The notes beneath the pieces were generated by a model. The model saw nothing but the letters and a program-made list of their open reading frames with translations. It was not told the origin of the DNA and made no database searches. From Paenibacillus physcomitrellae (GTDB lineage: Bacteria > Bacillota > Bacilli > Paenibacillales > Paenibacillaceae): a stretch of DNA of 64,000 nt. The stretch spans positions 124,001 through 188,000 of the forward strand of contig NZ_CP022584.1 in assembly GCF_002240225.1 (NCBI RefSeq), read 5' to 3'. Below, in pieces: positions 10,739-20,811 of this stretch. Made by a program: the position numbers and the translations under genes. Every line of letters starts with the position of its first letter. Positions within the stretch are counted from its first letter, which is position 1.

Positions 10739-10801
10739 GGGCTTTCGGCAACAAACAGCCTTAAGGCAAGACACAAGGCGTGTGCCGGAAGCCCTTTTTT
10801 A
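10739..10801 (+). terminator. terminator of the uppS-rseP unit
   Basis: GGGCTTTCGGCA pairs over 12 bp (one G-U) with TGCCGGAAGCCC around a partly paired 32-nt interior, and six to seven T residues follow. Confidence 0.75.
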
Positions 10802-10921
10802 AATGACAGAATATATAGATTTCGGAATTTTGGAATAGAACCTGTCAGGCATTAGGGGCGGGGAACACGTTGTATGGTTTTATTTTTTCAGAGAGTTTGT
10901 GGCAATAAGGGGGAAGAGAAG

Positions 10922-13900
10922 TTGAGCGGAGTAAACGATAAGAGAACACGGCTGGAACTGCTGATGAAGCAGGCCGATCTATCTAATGGCATTGTAGATC
11001 CTTATTTTCTGGATGGATGGATAGAACAGGTTGAGGTTAGTCGCTCCAACAAGGAATGGAAAATTGCGATCGCCAAGGAGACATTGGTGCCGGCGCAGGT
11101 TTACCGGACCTTTTGCCTGCAAATCCGCGAGCGGATGGAGCATATCGCCAAGATTACCTTCCAGTTCCGGTACGGTTCGAATTTGACGGCCCAAGAGGTA
11201 GTTGAGGAATATTGGAAGCTGTTTCTTGAATGGGTGCAGCGCGAAATCCCTTCGGTAAACGGATGGATGATCAGAGCTGTATTTGAAGTCGATGGAGATC
11301 TCGTGACTGTACAGTTAACGGATTCGATGTCACTTGAATTGGCACGAAAGAAGGCAATTGACCGCGCTATCGTTACTTTTTACGATCGGTATTTTGGTTT
11401 ATCGCTGCGGGTGAAGCTGCAAACGGGTGACAATAGCGCAGAAGCTTTCGAAGAATTCCAGCAGCGTGTGATGGAAGAGAATCGCGAAGCGATTCAGCAG
11501 CTTATGGAAAGTGTCGAGCAGGAGATTGCCCTGGAATCTGCAGAAGAAGACGGGGAAGAAGTCAAGCTGCAGATTGGCTATGATATCAAAGACCAGCCGA
11601 TCCCGCTGCAAAACATCCAGGATGAAGAGAAGAAGGCGACGATTCAGGGAACTATTTTTGGCCTGGACAGCAAAGAACTCCGCAATGGAAGCACGCTCTT
11701 CACTTTCTACTTGACCGATTTCACTGATTCGCTGCAAATGAAAATGTTCGCCAAAAACAAGGAAGACCTTAAAATCATGGGCAAGTTAGCCAATGGAAAA
11801 TGGGTCAAAGCGCGCGGCCGCATCGAATATGACCGGTTCATGCAGGTGCCGGAGCTTGTGATGATTCCATCCGATCTGCATGAGGTTGGTGCTCCTGCGG
11901 GACGCAAGGATCAGGCGGCCGAGAAGAGAGTCGAGTTCCATCTGCACACCACAATGAGTGCCATGGACGCGGTAACTCCGATCGACCAATACGTCAAAAT
12001 GGCTGCCAAATGGGGGCATAAAGCCATAGCCGTCACCGATCACGGCGGTGTGCAAAGTTTTCCCGATGCGGCGAAGGCCGCTAAGAAAAACGGAATCAAA
12101 ATGATTTACGGCGTTGAAGCTAATGTGGTGAATGACGATGTGGCGGTTGTACTGAATCCGGAACCCCGGGAACTCAAAACGGCAACTTATATCGTATTTG
12201 ATATCGAGACCACCGGCCTGTCAGTTACACAGAATAAAATTATAGAAATCGCGGCTATTAAAATAGTTGAAGGCAAAGAAATCGATCGTTATACGACTTT
12301 CGTCAACCCGCATGTTCGTATTCCTTATCATATCCAGCAGTTGACTAATATTAACGATGAAATGGTGCGGGATGCTCCGGAAGTCGAACCTGTGCTCAGA
12401 CAGTTTGTTGAATTTGCCGGAGACGGCATTCTGGTAGCGCACAACGCCAGATTCGACGTTGGATTTATCAATGCCAAGCTGAAAGAGCTCGGTATCGAGC
12501 AAATGAGCAATCCGGTTCTGGATACGCTGGAGCTGGCAAGAATGCTGTTCCCTTCCATGAAGAATCACCGGCTTAACACGCTGGCTACCAAATATAAAGT
12601 CTCACTGGAAAATCATCACCGCGCGATAGACGATACCCTTGCCTTGTGCGAGATTCTGAACTGCCTGCTTTCCGATGCCGAGAAAATACAGGGAATTACC
12701 ATGCTGGACCGGTTAAACGATAACGTCGGCAAGGATCTCTCCAATGTGCGGCCATTCCACTGCGGCATCTATGCGCTGAACCAGGTCGGCAAAAAAAATC
12801 TGTTCAAGCTGGTTTCACTCTCTCACACTGAACATTTCAACCGGGTACCCACCATTCCGAGGACGCTGCTTCAGAAGCTGCGTGAAGGGCTGCTCGTCAT
12901 TTCCGGCTGTGAGAAAGGCGAGTTCTTCGAAACTGTACTGAACAAATCCGTCGAGGAAGCGGAAGCGGTGGCTGAGTTCTACGATGTGCTGGAAATCCAG
13001 CCGCTGACCATGTATATGCATTTGGTCGACAAAGGACTGGTGGGCAGCGTCGAGGAGCTTGAAACGGCAGTCCGCAAAGTCTGCGACATCGGCGCCAAGC
13101 TAGGCAAGCCGGTCGTTGCTACCGGCAATGTTCATTACCTTGAGCCGCGCGACAAGCTGTTCCGCGACATTACGATCCACGGCATTACCGGGTTCAGCCC
13201 GCTTAAGGATATTCGCAAGCCTGACGCTCATTTCCGGACAACGGATGAGATGCTGAAGGAATTCAGCTTCCTGGGCGAAGCGAAGGCTTTGGAGGTTGTG
13301 GTTACGAACACCTCAGAGTTGGCTGATCGTTTCGAGGAGATCGAGCTGTTCCCGGACAAGCTGTTCACACCGATCATCGAAGGAGCGGATGAGGAGATTC
13401 GCAGCACTTGCTACAATACAGCCAAATCCATTTACGGCGAGGATCTGCCGGAGGTAGTGGTAGCGCGTCTGGAGAAGGAACTCGAGCCGATTATCAAATA
13501 TGGTTTCTCAGCAAACTATCTGATTTCGGAACGTCTTGTTAAGAAGTCGAATCAGGACGGCTATCTCGTTGGTTCCCGGGGTTCCGTCGGTTCATCCGTC
13601 GTCGCGACATTCCTGGGCATTTCGGAGGTTAATCCGCTGCCGGCTCACTATATTTGCCGAAATCCGGATTGCAGACACAGCGAGTGGTTTCTGGACGGCA
13701 GCGTACCGAGCGGATTCGACCTGCCGGACAAGGACTGTCCGAAATGCGGGGAGAAGCTGAAGGGTGAAGGACAGGATATTCCGTTCGAAACATTCCTGGG
13801 CTTTAAAGGCGATAAAGTTCCCGATATTGACTTGAACTTCTCCGGGGAATACCAGCCGCATGCGCATAATTACACGAAGGTGCTTTTCGGTGAGAAAAGC

Positions 13901-15244
13901 GTGTTCCGGGCCGGAACGATCGGTACGGTGGCAGAGAAAACCGCGTTTGGCTTCGCCAAGAAATATGAAGAGGAACACGGCAAGAAATGGCGCGGCGCCG
14001 AGCTGAGCCGGCTGGCCTCAGGCTGTACAGGCGTTAAGCGCAGTACCGGCCAGCATCCGGGCGGGATCGTGGTTGTACCGGATTATATGGAAGTTGACGA
14101 TATTACGCCTGTACAGTATCCGGCGGATGATACAAGCTCGGAATGGAAGACGACTCATTTTGACTATCACGCTTTTGATGCGAACTTGCTCAAGCTCGAT
14201 ATTCTGGGACACGATGATCCGACCATGATGCGTATGCTACAGGACTTAACGGGGGTGGATCCGACAACGATTCCGATGAATGACCCTAAGGTTATGAGCA
14301 TGTTCAACTCGACGGAGGCGCTTGGCGTCCGGCCGGATCAGATTCGTACTCCGGTGGCGACTTACGGGGTTCCGGAGATGGGGACCAAATTCGTACGGCA
14401 GATGCTGATTGAGTCCCAGCCGTCCTCTTTCGCCGACTTGCTGCAGATTTCCGGGTTGTCGCACGGGACGGGCGTATGGCTCGGCAACGCGCAGGATTTG
14501 ATCAAGAACGGTACCTGCAACATCAAGACCGTAATCGGTTGTCGTGATGACATCATGCTGTTCCTGATCTATAAAGCGGGAATGGATGCGAGTCTGGCCT
14601 TTAAAATCACGGAAAGCGTACGTAAAGGTAAAGGCCTCTCGCCGGAATGGATTGAGGAAATGAAGCGGTGCAAAGTGCCGAACTGGTACATTGATTCCTG
14701 CCTGAAGATTCAATACATGTTCCCGAAAGCGCACGCTGCTGCTTATGTTATTTCCGCTGTGCGGACGGCCTATTTCAAGCTTTACCATCCGATCGAATAT
14801 TACGCTACGTATTTCTCGGTCCGCGGCGAAGACTTTGATATTGAGCTGTTCTGCCAAGGTTACGAAGCGATCAATAAGAAAATCGACGAAATCGAGCAAA
14901 AAGGCTTCCAGGCTTTGCCGAAAGAGAAAAGCATGCTGCCGATTCTGGAAATGGCGCTGGAAATGACGGCGCGCGGCTTCAGCTTCAAGAGCATTGATTT
15001 GTATCGTTCCGATGCTACGAAATTTATCGTAGATGGAGATTCGCTGATTCCTCCGTTTTCGGCGCTGGCCGGAATTGGGGAGAACGCCGCCAAAAATATC
15101 GCGGCTGCCAAGGATCAGGGCGAATTTTTATCCATCGAGGATTTCCAGCAGAAATCCAAAGCAAGTAAAACGATTATCGAGCTGCTTAGCCAGCTCGGAT
15201 GTTTCCGCGGCCTGCCGGAAAGCAATCAGCTTTCCTTGTTTTAA
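10922..15244 (+). CDS. polC: DNA polymerase III alpha subunit, Gram-positive PolC type
   Basis: PolC is the main replicative polymerase of low-GC Gram-positives and carries its own proofreading exonuclease. Domains in order in the 1440-residue protein are: an N-terminal and OB-fold region (to about 330); the PHP domain ('FHLHTTMSAMDAV'), into which the DEDD exonuclease ('YIVFDIETTGLS', about 421-590) is inserted; a zinc-binding pair of Cys-x4-Cys and Cys-x2-Cys (about 911-945); the catalytic palm with 'VPDIDLNFSGEYQ' near 966; and C-terminal fingers. The TTG start is chosen because AAGGGGGAAG lies just before it and because homologues begin near 'SGVNDKRTRLELL'; an in-frame ATG 48 bases upstream has no good site. 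Confidence 0.97.
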   Translation: MSGVNDKRTRLELLMKQADLSNGIVDPYFLDGWIEQVEVSRSNKEWKIAIAKETLVPAQVYRTFCLQIRERMEHIAKITFQFRYGSNLTAQEVVEEYWKLFLEWVQREIPSVNGWMIRAVFEVDGDLVTVQLTDSMSLELARKKAIDRAIVTFYDRYFGLSLRVKLQTGDNSAEAFEEFQQRVMEENREAIQQLMESVEQEIALESAEEDGEEVKLQIGYDIKDQPIPLQNIQDEEKKATIQGTIFGLDSKELRNGSTLFTFYLTDFTDSLQMKMFAKNKEDLKIMGKLANGKWVKARGRIEYDRFMQVPELVMIPSDLHEVGAPAGRKDQAAEKRVEFHLHTTMSAMDAVTPIDQYVKMAAKWGHKAIAVTDHGGVQSFPDAAKAAKKNGIKMIYGVEANVVNDDVAVVLNPEPRELKTATYIVFDIETTGLSVTQNKIIEIAAIKIVEGKEIDRYTTFVNPHVRIPYHIQQLTNINDEMVRDAPEVEPVLRQFVEFAGDGILVAHNARFDVGFINAKLKELGIEQMSNPVLDTLELARMLFPSMKNHRLNTLATKYKVSLENHHRAIDDTLALCEILNCLLSDAEKIQGITMLDRLNDNVGKDLSNVRPFHCGIYALNQVGKKNLFKLVSLSHTEHFNRVPTIPRTLLQKLREGLLVISGCEKGEFFETVLNKSVEEAEAVAEFYDVLEIQPLTMYMHLVDKGLVGSVEELETAVRKVCDIGAKLGKPVVATGNVHYLEPRDKLFRDITIHGITGFSPLKDIRKPDAHFRTTDEMLKEFSFLGEAKALEVVVTNTSELADRFEEIELFPDKLFTPIIEGADEEIRSTCYNTAKSIYGEDLPEVVVARLEKELEPIIKYGFSANYLISERLVKKSNQDGYLVGSRGSVGSSVVATFLGISEVNPLPAHYICRNPDCRHSEWFLDGSVPSGFDLPDKDCPKCGEKLKGEGQDIPFETFLGFKGDKVPDIDLNFSGEYQPHAHNYTKVLFGEKSVFRAGTIGTVAEKTAFGFAKKYEEEHGKKWRGAELSRLASGCTGVKRSTGQHPGGIVVVPDYMEVDDITPVQYPADDTSSEWKTTHFDYHAFDANLLKLDILGHDDPTMMRMLQDLTGVDPTTIPMNDPKVMSMFNSTEALGVRPDQIRTPVATYGVPEMGTKFVRQMLIESQPSSFADLLQISGLSHGTGVWLGNAQDLIKNGTCNIKTVIGCRDDIMLFLIYKAGMDASLAFKITESVRKGKGLSPEWIEEMKRCKVPNWYIDSCLKIQYMFPKAHAAAYVISAVRTAYFKLYHPIEYYATYFSVRGEDFDIELFCQGYEAINKKIDEIEQKGFQALPKEKSMLPILEMALEMTARGFSFKSIDLYRSDATKFIVDGDSLIPPFSALAGIGENAAKNIAAAKDQGEFLSIEDFQQKSKASKTIIELLSQLGCFRGLPESNQLSLF

Positions 15245-15320
15245 CAGCATGCTATAGTCTGTAATAGCTTCAAACGGGCGTGGCATAAGGCTTTGCGGCT
15301 TTTGAACGAGGTTCGTTCAC

Positions 15321-15349
15321 TTGTCACTATTTTCGGATTATGTTATAAT
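15321..15349 (+). promoter_or_regulatory. sigma-A promoter of the rimP-nusA-infB operon
   Basis: TTGTCA and a perfect TATAAT are separated by 17 bp. It lies after polC and drives the operon that starts at rimP. Confidence 0.8.
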
Positions 15350-15381
15350 TTTATTGTCAATCATGAAGATAGAACCGTTGT

Positions 15382-15409
15382 TTAAAGAGTGGGGAAACCC
15401 ACTCTTTAA
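15382..15409 (+). promoter_or_regulatory. leader hairpin upstream of rimP
   Basis: TTAAAGAGTGGG and CCCACTCTTTAA form a perfect 12-bp stem closed by a GAAA tetraloop in the 5' untranslated region, about 25 nt after the expected transcript start. There is no T tract behind it. It could stabilise the transcript or serve as a binding site for an operon product such as NusA. Confidence 0.6.
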
Positions 15410-15448
15410 TCTTTGGTATAGATGAATGAGGGTATGGAGGTTGAAAGC

Positions 15449-15910
15449 TTGAGCACACCGAAGATCAAAGCGGCTGTGGAAGAAATGATTTTGCCCTATT
15501 TGGAGGATAACGGATTTGAACTGGTCGATGTCGAGTATGTGAAGGAAGGCAGCAACTGGTTCCTTCGCGTCTTTGTTGACAAGGAGGGCGGCATTGATAT
15601 TGATGACTGCGGCCGAATCAGCGAGGTTCTCAGCGAGAAGCTGGACAAGAACGATCCGATTCCTGCAGCTTATTTCCTTGAAGTATCTTCTCCGGGAGCG
15701 GAACGTCCGCTGAAGAAAGCGGAGGACGTGAAGAAGGCTGTTGGCAAAGACGTGTTTGTGACTACATACGAACCCGTGAACGGCCAGAAGGAATTTGAAG
15801 GGCGCCTGCTTTCGTTTGAGCAGGAGGAGCTGCTCATTCAAGTTGGCAAGAAGGAATACAGCATCCCATACGGCAAAGTCGCCAGTGCACGACTGGCTAT
15901 TATTTTTTAA
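15449..15910 (+). CDS. rimP: ribosome maturation factor RimP
   Basis: RimP assists assembly of the 30S subunit. The 153-residue protein has the N-terminal alpha/beta domain ('GFELVDVEYVKEG', 'LRVFVDKEGGIDIDDC'), the conserved 'LEVSSPGAERPLKK', and a small C-terminal SH3-like barrel. I chose the TTG because GGAGG lies eight bases upstream; an ATG slightly earlier overlaps that site. It is the first gene of the nusA operon, the usual place for it. Confidence 0.95.
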   Translation: MSTPKIKAAVEEMILPYLEDNGFELVDVEYVKEGSNWFLRVFVDKEGGIDIDDCGRISEVLSEKLDKNDPIPAAYFLEVSSPGAERPLKKAEDVKKAVGKDVFVTTYEPVNGQKEFEGRLLSFEQEELLIQVGKKEYSIPYGKVASARLAIIF

Positions 15911-15956
15911 GGCGATTGGGTTACGGGTATATTTTGAAAGGGGGAGCTTGAGGTAA

Positions 15957-17054
15957 ATGAGTATGGATTTTATTGAAGCCTTAAATGAATTGGAAAGGGA
16001 GAAAGGGATCAGCAAAGATATATTGTTCGAAGCCATTGAAGCAGCGCTGATCTCCAGCTATAAGCGGAATTTCAATACGGCACAAAATGTTCGTGTTGAT
16101 ATGAACCGCAATACCGGCGGTATTAAAGTGTTTGCGCGCAAGCTGGTCGTGGAAGAGGTGCTGGATCCTCGCACGGAAATTTCGCTGCCGGCTGCGCGTG
16201 AAATCCATCCCGGCTTCCAAATCGACGATGTGGCTGAAATCGAGGTTACGCCTCGCGACTTTGGACGTATTGCCGCACAAACCGCTAAGCAGGTGGTTAC
16301 GCAGCGCATTCGCGAAGCGGAGCGCGGGCTGATTTATAACGCCTTCGTCGATAAAGAGGAGGATATTGTGACTGGTATCGTCCAGCGTCAGGATCTTCGT
16401 AACATTTATGTGGATCTCGGTAAAGTGGAAGCTCATCTTCCGCTTAACGAACTGATGCCGAACGAGAAATTCAAGCACAATGACCGCATCAAAGCTTATA
16501 TTACAAAAGTTGAGAATACGACCAAAGGTCCCCAGATCCTGCTGTCACGCAGTCATCCAGGTCTGCTGAAACGTCTGTTCGAGCTTGAGGTTCCGGAAAT
16601 TTACGACGGTGTTGTCGAAATTAAATCCGTGGCCCGTGAAGCCGGCTTCCGTTCCAAAATCGCCGTTTATTCCCGTAACGCTGAGGTAGATCCGGTTGGT
16701 TCCTGCGTGGGGCCTAAAGGCCAGCGCGTCCAAACGATTGTGAATGAGCTGCGCGGTGAGAAAATCGACATCGTCCGTTATTCCGAAAGCGTCGAGGAAT
16801 ATGTCGCTAATGCGCTCAGCCCGTCCAAGGTACTGGAGGTACAGGTGTTTGAAGCGGAGAAGATGGCTCGCGTGATCGTGCCGGATTACCAGCTTTCTCT
16901 AGCCATCGGCATCAAGGGACAAAACGCACGCCTGGCAGCCAAATTGACCGGCTGGAAGATCGATATCAAGAGCGAAACACAGGCGGAAGAAGAATTTGGC
17001 AGACCGATTTCGGATGGCGAGGAAATGCCGCAGGATTCCGTCTCTGTAGATTAA
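15957..17054 (+). CDS. nusA: transcription termination/antitermination factor NusA
   Basis: NusA binds RNA polymerase and nascent RNA and modulates pausing and termination. The 365-residue protein has the N-terminal polymerase-binding domain ('[20 protein letters not shown]'), an S1 domain (about 135-200) and two KH domains (about 225-345). The KH motifs are visible in '[20 protein letters not shown]' and '[19 protein letters not shown]'. It lacks the C-terminal acidic repeats of E. coli NusA, as is normal in Firmicutes. Confidence 0.98.
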   Translation: MSMDFIEALNELEREKGISKDILFEAIEAALISSYKRNFNTAQNVRVDMNRNTGGIKVFARKLVVEEVLDPRTEISLPAAREIHPGFQIDDVAEIEVTPRDFGRIAAQTAKQVVTQRIREAERGLIYNAFVDKEEDIVTGIVQRQDLRNIYVDLGKVEAHLPLNELMPNEKFKHNDRIKAYITKVENTTKGPQILLSRSHPGLLKRLFELEVPEIYDGVVEIKSVAREAGFRSKIAVYSRNAEVDPVGSCVGPKGQRVQTIVNELRGEKIDIVRYSESVEEYVANALSPSKVLEVQVFEAEKMARVIVPDYQLSLAIGIKGQNARLAAKLTGWKIDIKSETQAEEEFGRPISDGEEMPQDSVSVD

Positions 17055-17080
17055 GTTAGAGTAGGACGGGGGGCTAGGTC

Positions 17081-17392
17081 ATGAAGACAAGAAAAGTACC
17101 GCTGCGCAAATGTGTGGCATGCCAGCAGATGATGCCTAAGAAAGAGCTGATTCGAGTAGTCAAGACTCCTGAAGGAGAGGTTATGATCGACCTCACCGGC
17201 AAGAAGTCGGGACGCGGAGCTTATTTGTGCGGAAGCGTAGCTTGCTTCAAGCTGGCGCACAAGAACCGTTCGCTCGACCGGGCACTGAAATCTCCGGTGC
17301 AATCGGAAATTTATGAGCAGCTTGCCAGAGATTTCGTTGCTGTGGAAGAAGAGTTTATCAACTCCCGGAACGGGAGCGAAGACGATGAGTAA
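17081..17392 (+). CDS. rnpM: YlxR family RNA-binding protein (RNase P modulator RnpM)
   Basis: YlxR proteins bind RNA, and the B. subtilis member was reported to bind and modulate RNase P RNA. The 103-residue protein has the family signature 'RKCVACQQMMPKKELIRVV' and 'KKSGRGAYLCGSVACFKLA', whose four cysteines include two closely spaced pairs. It lies between nusA and the L7Ae-like gene exactly as in Bacillus, and its end overlaps the next start by 8 bases. Confidence 0.93.
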   Translation: MKTRKVPLRKCVACQQMMPKKELIRVVKTPEGEVMIDLTGKKSGRGAYLCGSVACFKLAHKNRSLDRALKSPVQSEIYEQLARDFVAVEEEFINSRNGSEDDE

Positions 17393-17711
17393 CAAAGCTT
17401 TGTCGCAGCTTGGGCTGGCCATGCGTGCCGGCAAGGTGATATCGGGGGATGAAATTGTAACCAAATCCATCCGCTCATCCGAAGCAAAGCTGGTCATTGT
17501 GGCCGGTGATGCTTCACTCAATACACGTAAGAAATTCCGCGATAAATGCGGAACTTATCAAGTTCCTTTGCTGATTGGATTTGATCGGGAAAGCCTTGGA
17601 GCCAGCGTGGGCAAGCCGGAAAGGGTGGTGCTCGCGCTGACGGATCAAGGATTCGCAAACTTATTGCGTAAAACCGTGAGTATGACGTCGGAGGTGGAGT
17701 ATATTGAGTAA
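17385..17711 (+). CDS. rplGA: L7Ae/YlxQ family ribosomal protein
   Basis: This 108-residue protein belongs to the L7Ae/L30e family of kink-turn RNA-binding proteins ('[20 protein letters not shown]', '[18 protein letters not shown]'). The B. subtilis relatives YbxF and YlxQ bind K-turns. The ATG with GGGAG upstream matches the family start; a longer in-frame extension would be out of register with homologues. It overlaps rnpM and infB, so the three genes are translationally coupled. Confidence 0.93.
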   Translation: MSNKALSQLGLAMRAGKVISGDEIVTKSIRSSEAKLVIVAGDASLNTRKKFRDKCGTYQVPLLIGFDRESLGASVGKPERVVLALTDQGFANLLRKTVSMTSEVEYIE

Positions 17712-20319
17712 ACAAGAGAACAAAGATAAACTAAGAGTGTACGAATATGCCAAGTCGCTGAATATGAGCAGCAAGGAAATTATTACGATTCTTAAACGCC
17801 TGGATATTCCTGTGAACAATCACATGAGTGTTATGGAGAATGACACGGTCTCCAGGGTGGAACAATTTTTTAAAGATATCAAAAATAATGCAGCAGCCAA
17901 ACGTGACGGCGCTGCCGCTTCAAGCGGAGGATCGGCAAAAGCGGCCGCTGCCTCTTCTTCAGGCAGTGAAGGCAAAGCGGGATCGAAATCCGCGGCGTCT
18001 GCCAGCAATGACCACACCGCTATAACAAGCGCGAGTAACAACAAAAATCAATCAGAAAAGCAGGTAAGCATGAATAACAATAAAACGCCAAATCAAACGA
18101 AGAGCGCCGGAGTGGCGACACAGACCAGAAATAGTCAATCTAACGGAAACAGTCAGAATAACAGCGGAAATCGACCATCTTCCCAAGGTGGAGATCGTCA
18201 AGGTTCCGCACGTCCGCAAGGACAAAATAACCGTCCGAACCAGGGCGGCGGTCAAAACCGCGGCGGCCGCCCAACTCAGGGTGGAGGCCAAGGCGGAAGC
18301 CGTCCGTCGCAAGGTGGCGGACAGGGGGGTACAAACCGTCCTCAGTCCTCTGCAAACCGCAGCGGCGGAGATGCCTCTCGTTCAGGCTCCGCGCAGGACA
18401 GACCAAGACGCGATGGCGGTGGCGGCAATAACCGCGGCGGCGGCCAGAAACGTTTTGAAGATGGCAACAAAGGTGGTTTCCGCGGGGGCAACAACCGTGG
18501 CGGCAATAACCGCGGCCGCGGCGGAAGAGGCGGTCAGCAGCAGGAAAGACGCGAGAAGATCGACAATACGCCTAAGAAAATCATCGTCCGCGGTGAAATG
18601 ACCGTAGGCGAAACGGCTAAACTGCTCCATAAAGATGCTTCCGAAGTGATCAAGAAGCTTATCTCCTTAGGCGTTATGGCGACGATCAACCAAGAGCTGG
18701 ATATGGATACAATTCTGCTTCTTGCTGGTGATTTCGGCGTGGAAGTAGAAGTCAAAATCCCGGTTGAAGACGACCGCTTTGAAACTGTAGAAGAAAACGA
18801 CGACCCGGCCGATTTGGAAGTTCGTCCGCCAGTCGTAACGATCATGGGTCACGTTGACCATGGTAAAACGACTTTGCTGGATACTATCCGCTCTACCAGC
18901 GTAACCGCTGGCGAGGCCGGCGGCATCACCCAGCATATCGGTGCTTATCAGGTCGAAATTAACCATAAGAAAATCACGTTCCTCGATACACCGGGCCACG
19001 AAGCCTTTACGGCTATGCGTGCGCGTGGTGCCCAGGTAACGGATATGACGATTATCGTGGTAGCGGCCGATGACGGCGTTATGCCGCAGACCGTCGAAGC
19101 GATCAACCATGCGAAAGCGGCAGGCCTGCCGATTATCGTAGCGGTCAACAAAATCGACAAACCGGGCGCTAATCCGGACAAAGTTAAACAGGAACTTACG
19201 GAATATGAACTGGTTCCGGAAGAATGGGGCGGCGATACGATCTTTGTTAACGTTTCTGCTAAACAGAAGCTCGGAATTGAAGAACTGCTCGAAATGATTC
19301 TGCTGGTAGCAGAAGTGAACGAATACAAAGCTAACCCTAACAAACGTGCCAGAGGTACGGTTATCGAAGCCGAGCTGGATAAAGGCCGCGGTCCTGTAGC
19401 CCGCGTGCTCGTACAGCACGGTACGCTGAAGATCGGTGACGCGTTTGTAGCCGGCAACTGCTTCGGACGCGTGCGCGCCATGGTCAACGACAAAGGCCGT
19501 CGTCTGAAAGAAGCAGGACCTTCTACTCCGGTAGAAATCACCGGTTTGACTGAGGTTCCTGGCGCGGGCGATCCGTTTATGGTGTTCGAGGATGAGCGCA
19601 AAGCGCGTTCCATCGCCGACAAACGTTCGATCACTCATCGTCAGTCCGAACTCAGCAGCAATACCCGCGTTACGCTGGATGATCTGTTTAATGCGATCAA
19701 GGAAGGCGAAATCAAAGATTTGAACGTAATCATCAAAGGTGACGTTCAGGGTTCGGTTGAAGCCTTGAAGAGCTCCCTCGCCAAGATCGAAGTTGAAGGC
19801 GTACGCGTTAAGATCATTCACAGCGGTGCAGGTGCAATCACTGAATCCGATATTATCCTGGCGGCAGCTTCCAACGCTATCGTAATCGGCTTTAACGTTC
19901 GTCCGGAAGCTCAGGCGAAAGCGACAGCTGAGCAGGAGAAAGTGGATATTCGTCTGCATCGCGTTATCTACAACGTGATCGAGGAAATCGAACAGGCGAT
20001 GAAGGGCATGCTGGATCCGGTCTTCAAGGAATCCGTTATCGGCCATGCCGAAGTGCGTAACACCTTTAAAATCAGCAAAGTCGGAACGATTGCCGGTTGT
20101 ATGGTTACCTCCGGTAAGATTTCCCGCTCTGCCGAAGCCCGCTTGATCCGCGACGGCATTGTTATCTTTGAAGGCAAGATCGATTCCCTCAAACGCTACA
20201 AAGACGATGCCAAAGAGGTTGCACAAGGTTACGAGTGCGGCATTACGCTCGACGGCTATAACGACCTCAAAGAGGGCGACACTATCGAGGCATTCATTAT
20301 GGAAGAGGTTAAACATTAA
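17704..20319 (+). CDS. infB: translation initiation factor IF-2
   Basis: IF-2 is the GTPase that brings fMet-tRNA to the 30S subunit and promotes subunit joining. The 871-residue protein has an N-terminal IF2-N helix bundle and then a low-complexity stretch (about 60-290) first rich in Ala/Ser/Asn and then in Gly/Arg/Gln. A second IF2-N module ('[20 protein letters not shown]') and the G domain follow: G1 GHVDHGKTT near 381, G3 DTPGHE near 427, G4 NKID near 481. Domains II, III and IV complete it. The TTG start has GGAGGTGG upstream and overlaps the preceding stop. Confidence 0.98.
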   Translation: MSKQENKDKLRVYEYAKSLNMSSKEIITILKRLDIPVNNHMSVMENDTVSRVEQFFKDIKNNAAAKRDGAAASSGGSAKAAAASSSGSEGKAGSKSAASASNDHTAITSASNNKNQSEKQVSMNNNKTPNQTKSAGVATQTRNSQSNGNSQNNSGNRPSSQGGDRQGSARPQGQNNRPNQGGGQNRGGRPTQGGGQGGSRPSQGGGQGGTNRPQSSANRSGGDASRSGSAQDRPRRDGGGGNNRGGGQKRFEDGNKGGFRGGNNRGGNNRGRGGRGGQQQERREKIDNTPKKIIVRGEMTVGETAKLLHKDASEVIKKLISLGVMATINQELDMDTILLLAGDFGVEVEVKIPVEDDRFETVEENDDPADLEVRPPVVTIMGHVDHGKTTLLDTIRSTSVTAGEAGGITQHIGAYQVEINHKKITFLDTPGHEAFTAMRARGAQVTDMTIIVVAADDGVMPQTVEAINHAKAAGLPIIVAVNKIDKPGANPDKVKQELTEYELVPEEWGGDTIFVNVSAKQKLGIEELLEMILLVAEVNEYKANPNKRARGTVIEAELDKGRGPVARVLVQHGTLKIGDAFVAGNCFGRVRAMVNDKGRRLKEAGPSTPVEITGLTEVPGAGDPFMVFEDERKARSIADKRSITHRQSELSSNTRVTLDDLFNAIKEGEIKDLNVIIKGDVQGSVEALKSSLAKIEVEGVRVKIIHSGAGAITESDIILAAASNAIVIGFNVRPEAQAKATAEQEKVDIRLHRVIYNVIEEIEQAMKGMLDPVFKESVIGHAEVRNTFKISKVGTIAGCMVTSGKISRSAEARLIRDGIVIFEGKIDSLKRYKDDAKEVAQGYECGITLDGYNDLKEGDTIEAFIMEEVKH

Positions 20320-20385
20320 TCTCGGCTATTTTCCGGGGAACGCTTGGACATGATATTTAAAAATGCGGTTTGACCGCTTTGATGA

Positions 20386-20415
20386 GCACCGGCTGAAAGT
20401 ACGGCCGGTGCTTTC
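20386..20415 (+). terminator. hairpin between infB and rbfA
   Basis: GCACCGGC and GCCGGTGC form a perfect 8-bp stem with a 10-nt loop, followed by TTTC only. It is a weak terminator or processing site inside the operon. The gap has no gene; ylxP, found here in B. subtilis, is absent. Confidence 0.45.
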
Positions 20416-20439
20416 AAGATAGATAAAGAGGTGTTATTG

Positions 20440-20790
20440 ATGGCAAATAATCGTCCTGGCCGTGTTGGCGAACAAATCAAAAAGGAGCTCAGCCTGCTGA
20501 TTCAAAGCGAGCTGAAAGACCCGCGCATCGGTTTCGTAACCGTAACGGGCGTTGATGTGACCAACGATTTGTCTCAGGCTAAAGTTTACCTCAGCGTGTT
20601 TGGCAGCGAGGAAGAGAAACAGGCGTCACTCAAAGGCATTGAAAGAGCCAGCGGATTTCTGCGCAGTGAGCTTGGGAAATTAATCCGCTTGCGTCATACG
20701 CCGGAGCTGATCTTCAAATTCGACGAATCGATCCAATACGGCAGCCATATTGAGAAGCTGCTCGGCGAGATTACGAAGGAAGATAAATAA
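20440..20790 (+). CDS. rbfA: 30S ribosome-binding factor A
   Basis: RbfA binds the 30S subunit during late maturation of 16S rRNA. The 116-residue KH-like protein begins '[20 protein letters not shown]' and has '[19 protein letters not shown]' and '[15 protein letters not shown]', all typical. The ATG behind AAAGAGGTG is preferred to an in-frame GTG nine bases upstream, which lies in that site. Confidence 0.97.
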   Translation: MANNRPGRVGEQIKKELSLLIQSELKDPRIGFVTVTGVDVTNDLSQAKVYLSVFGSEEEKQASLKGIERASGFLRSELGKLIRLRHTPELIFKFDESIQYGSHIEKLLGEITKEDK

Positions 20791-20811
20791 AAGGTAATAA
20801 AGGAGAGGGCT

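Noticed and set aside
18667..20316. 549-codon open frame on the minus strand opposite infB
   Set aside because: A shadow of infB; composition is skewed to Phe, His and Arg, as expected for the complement of a coding strand.
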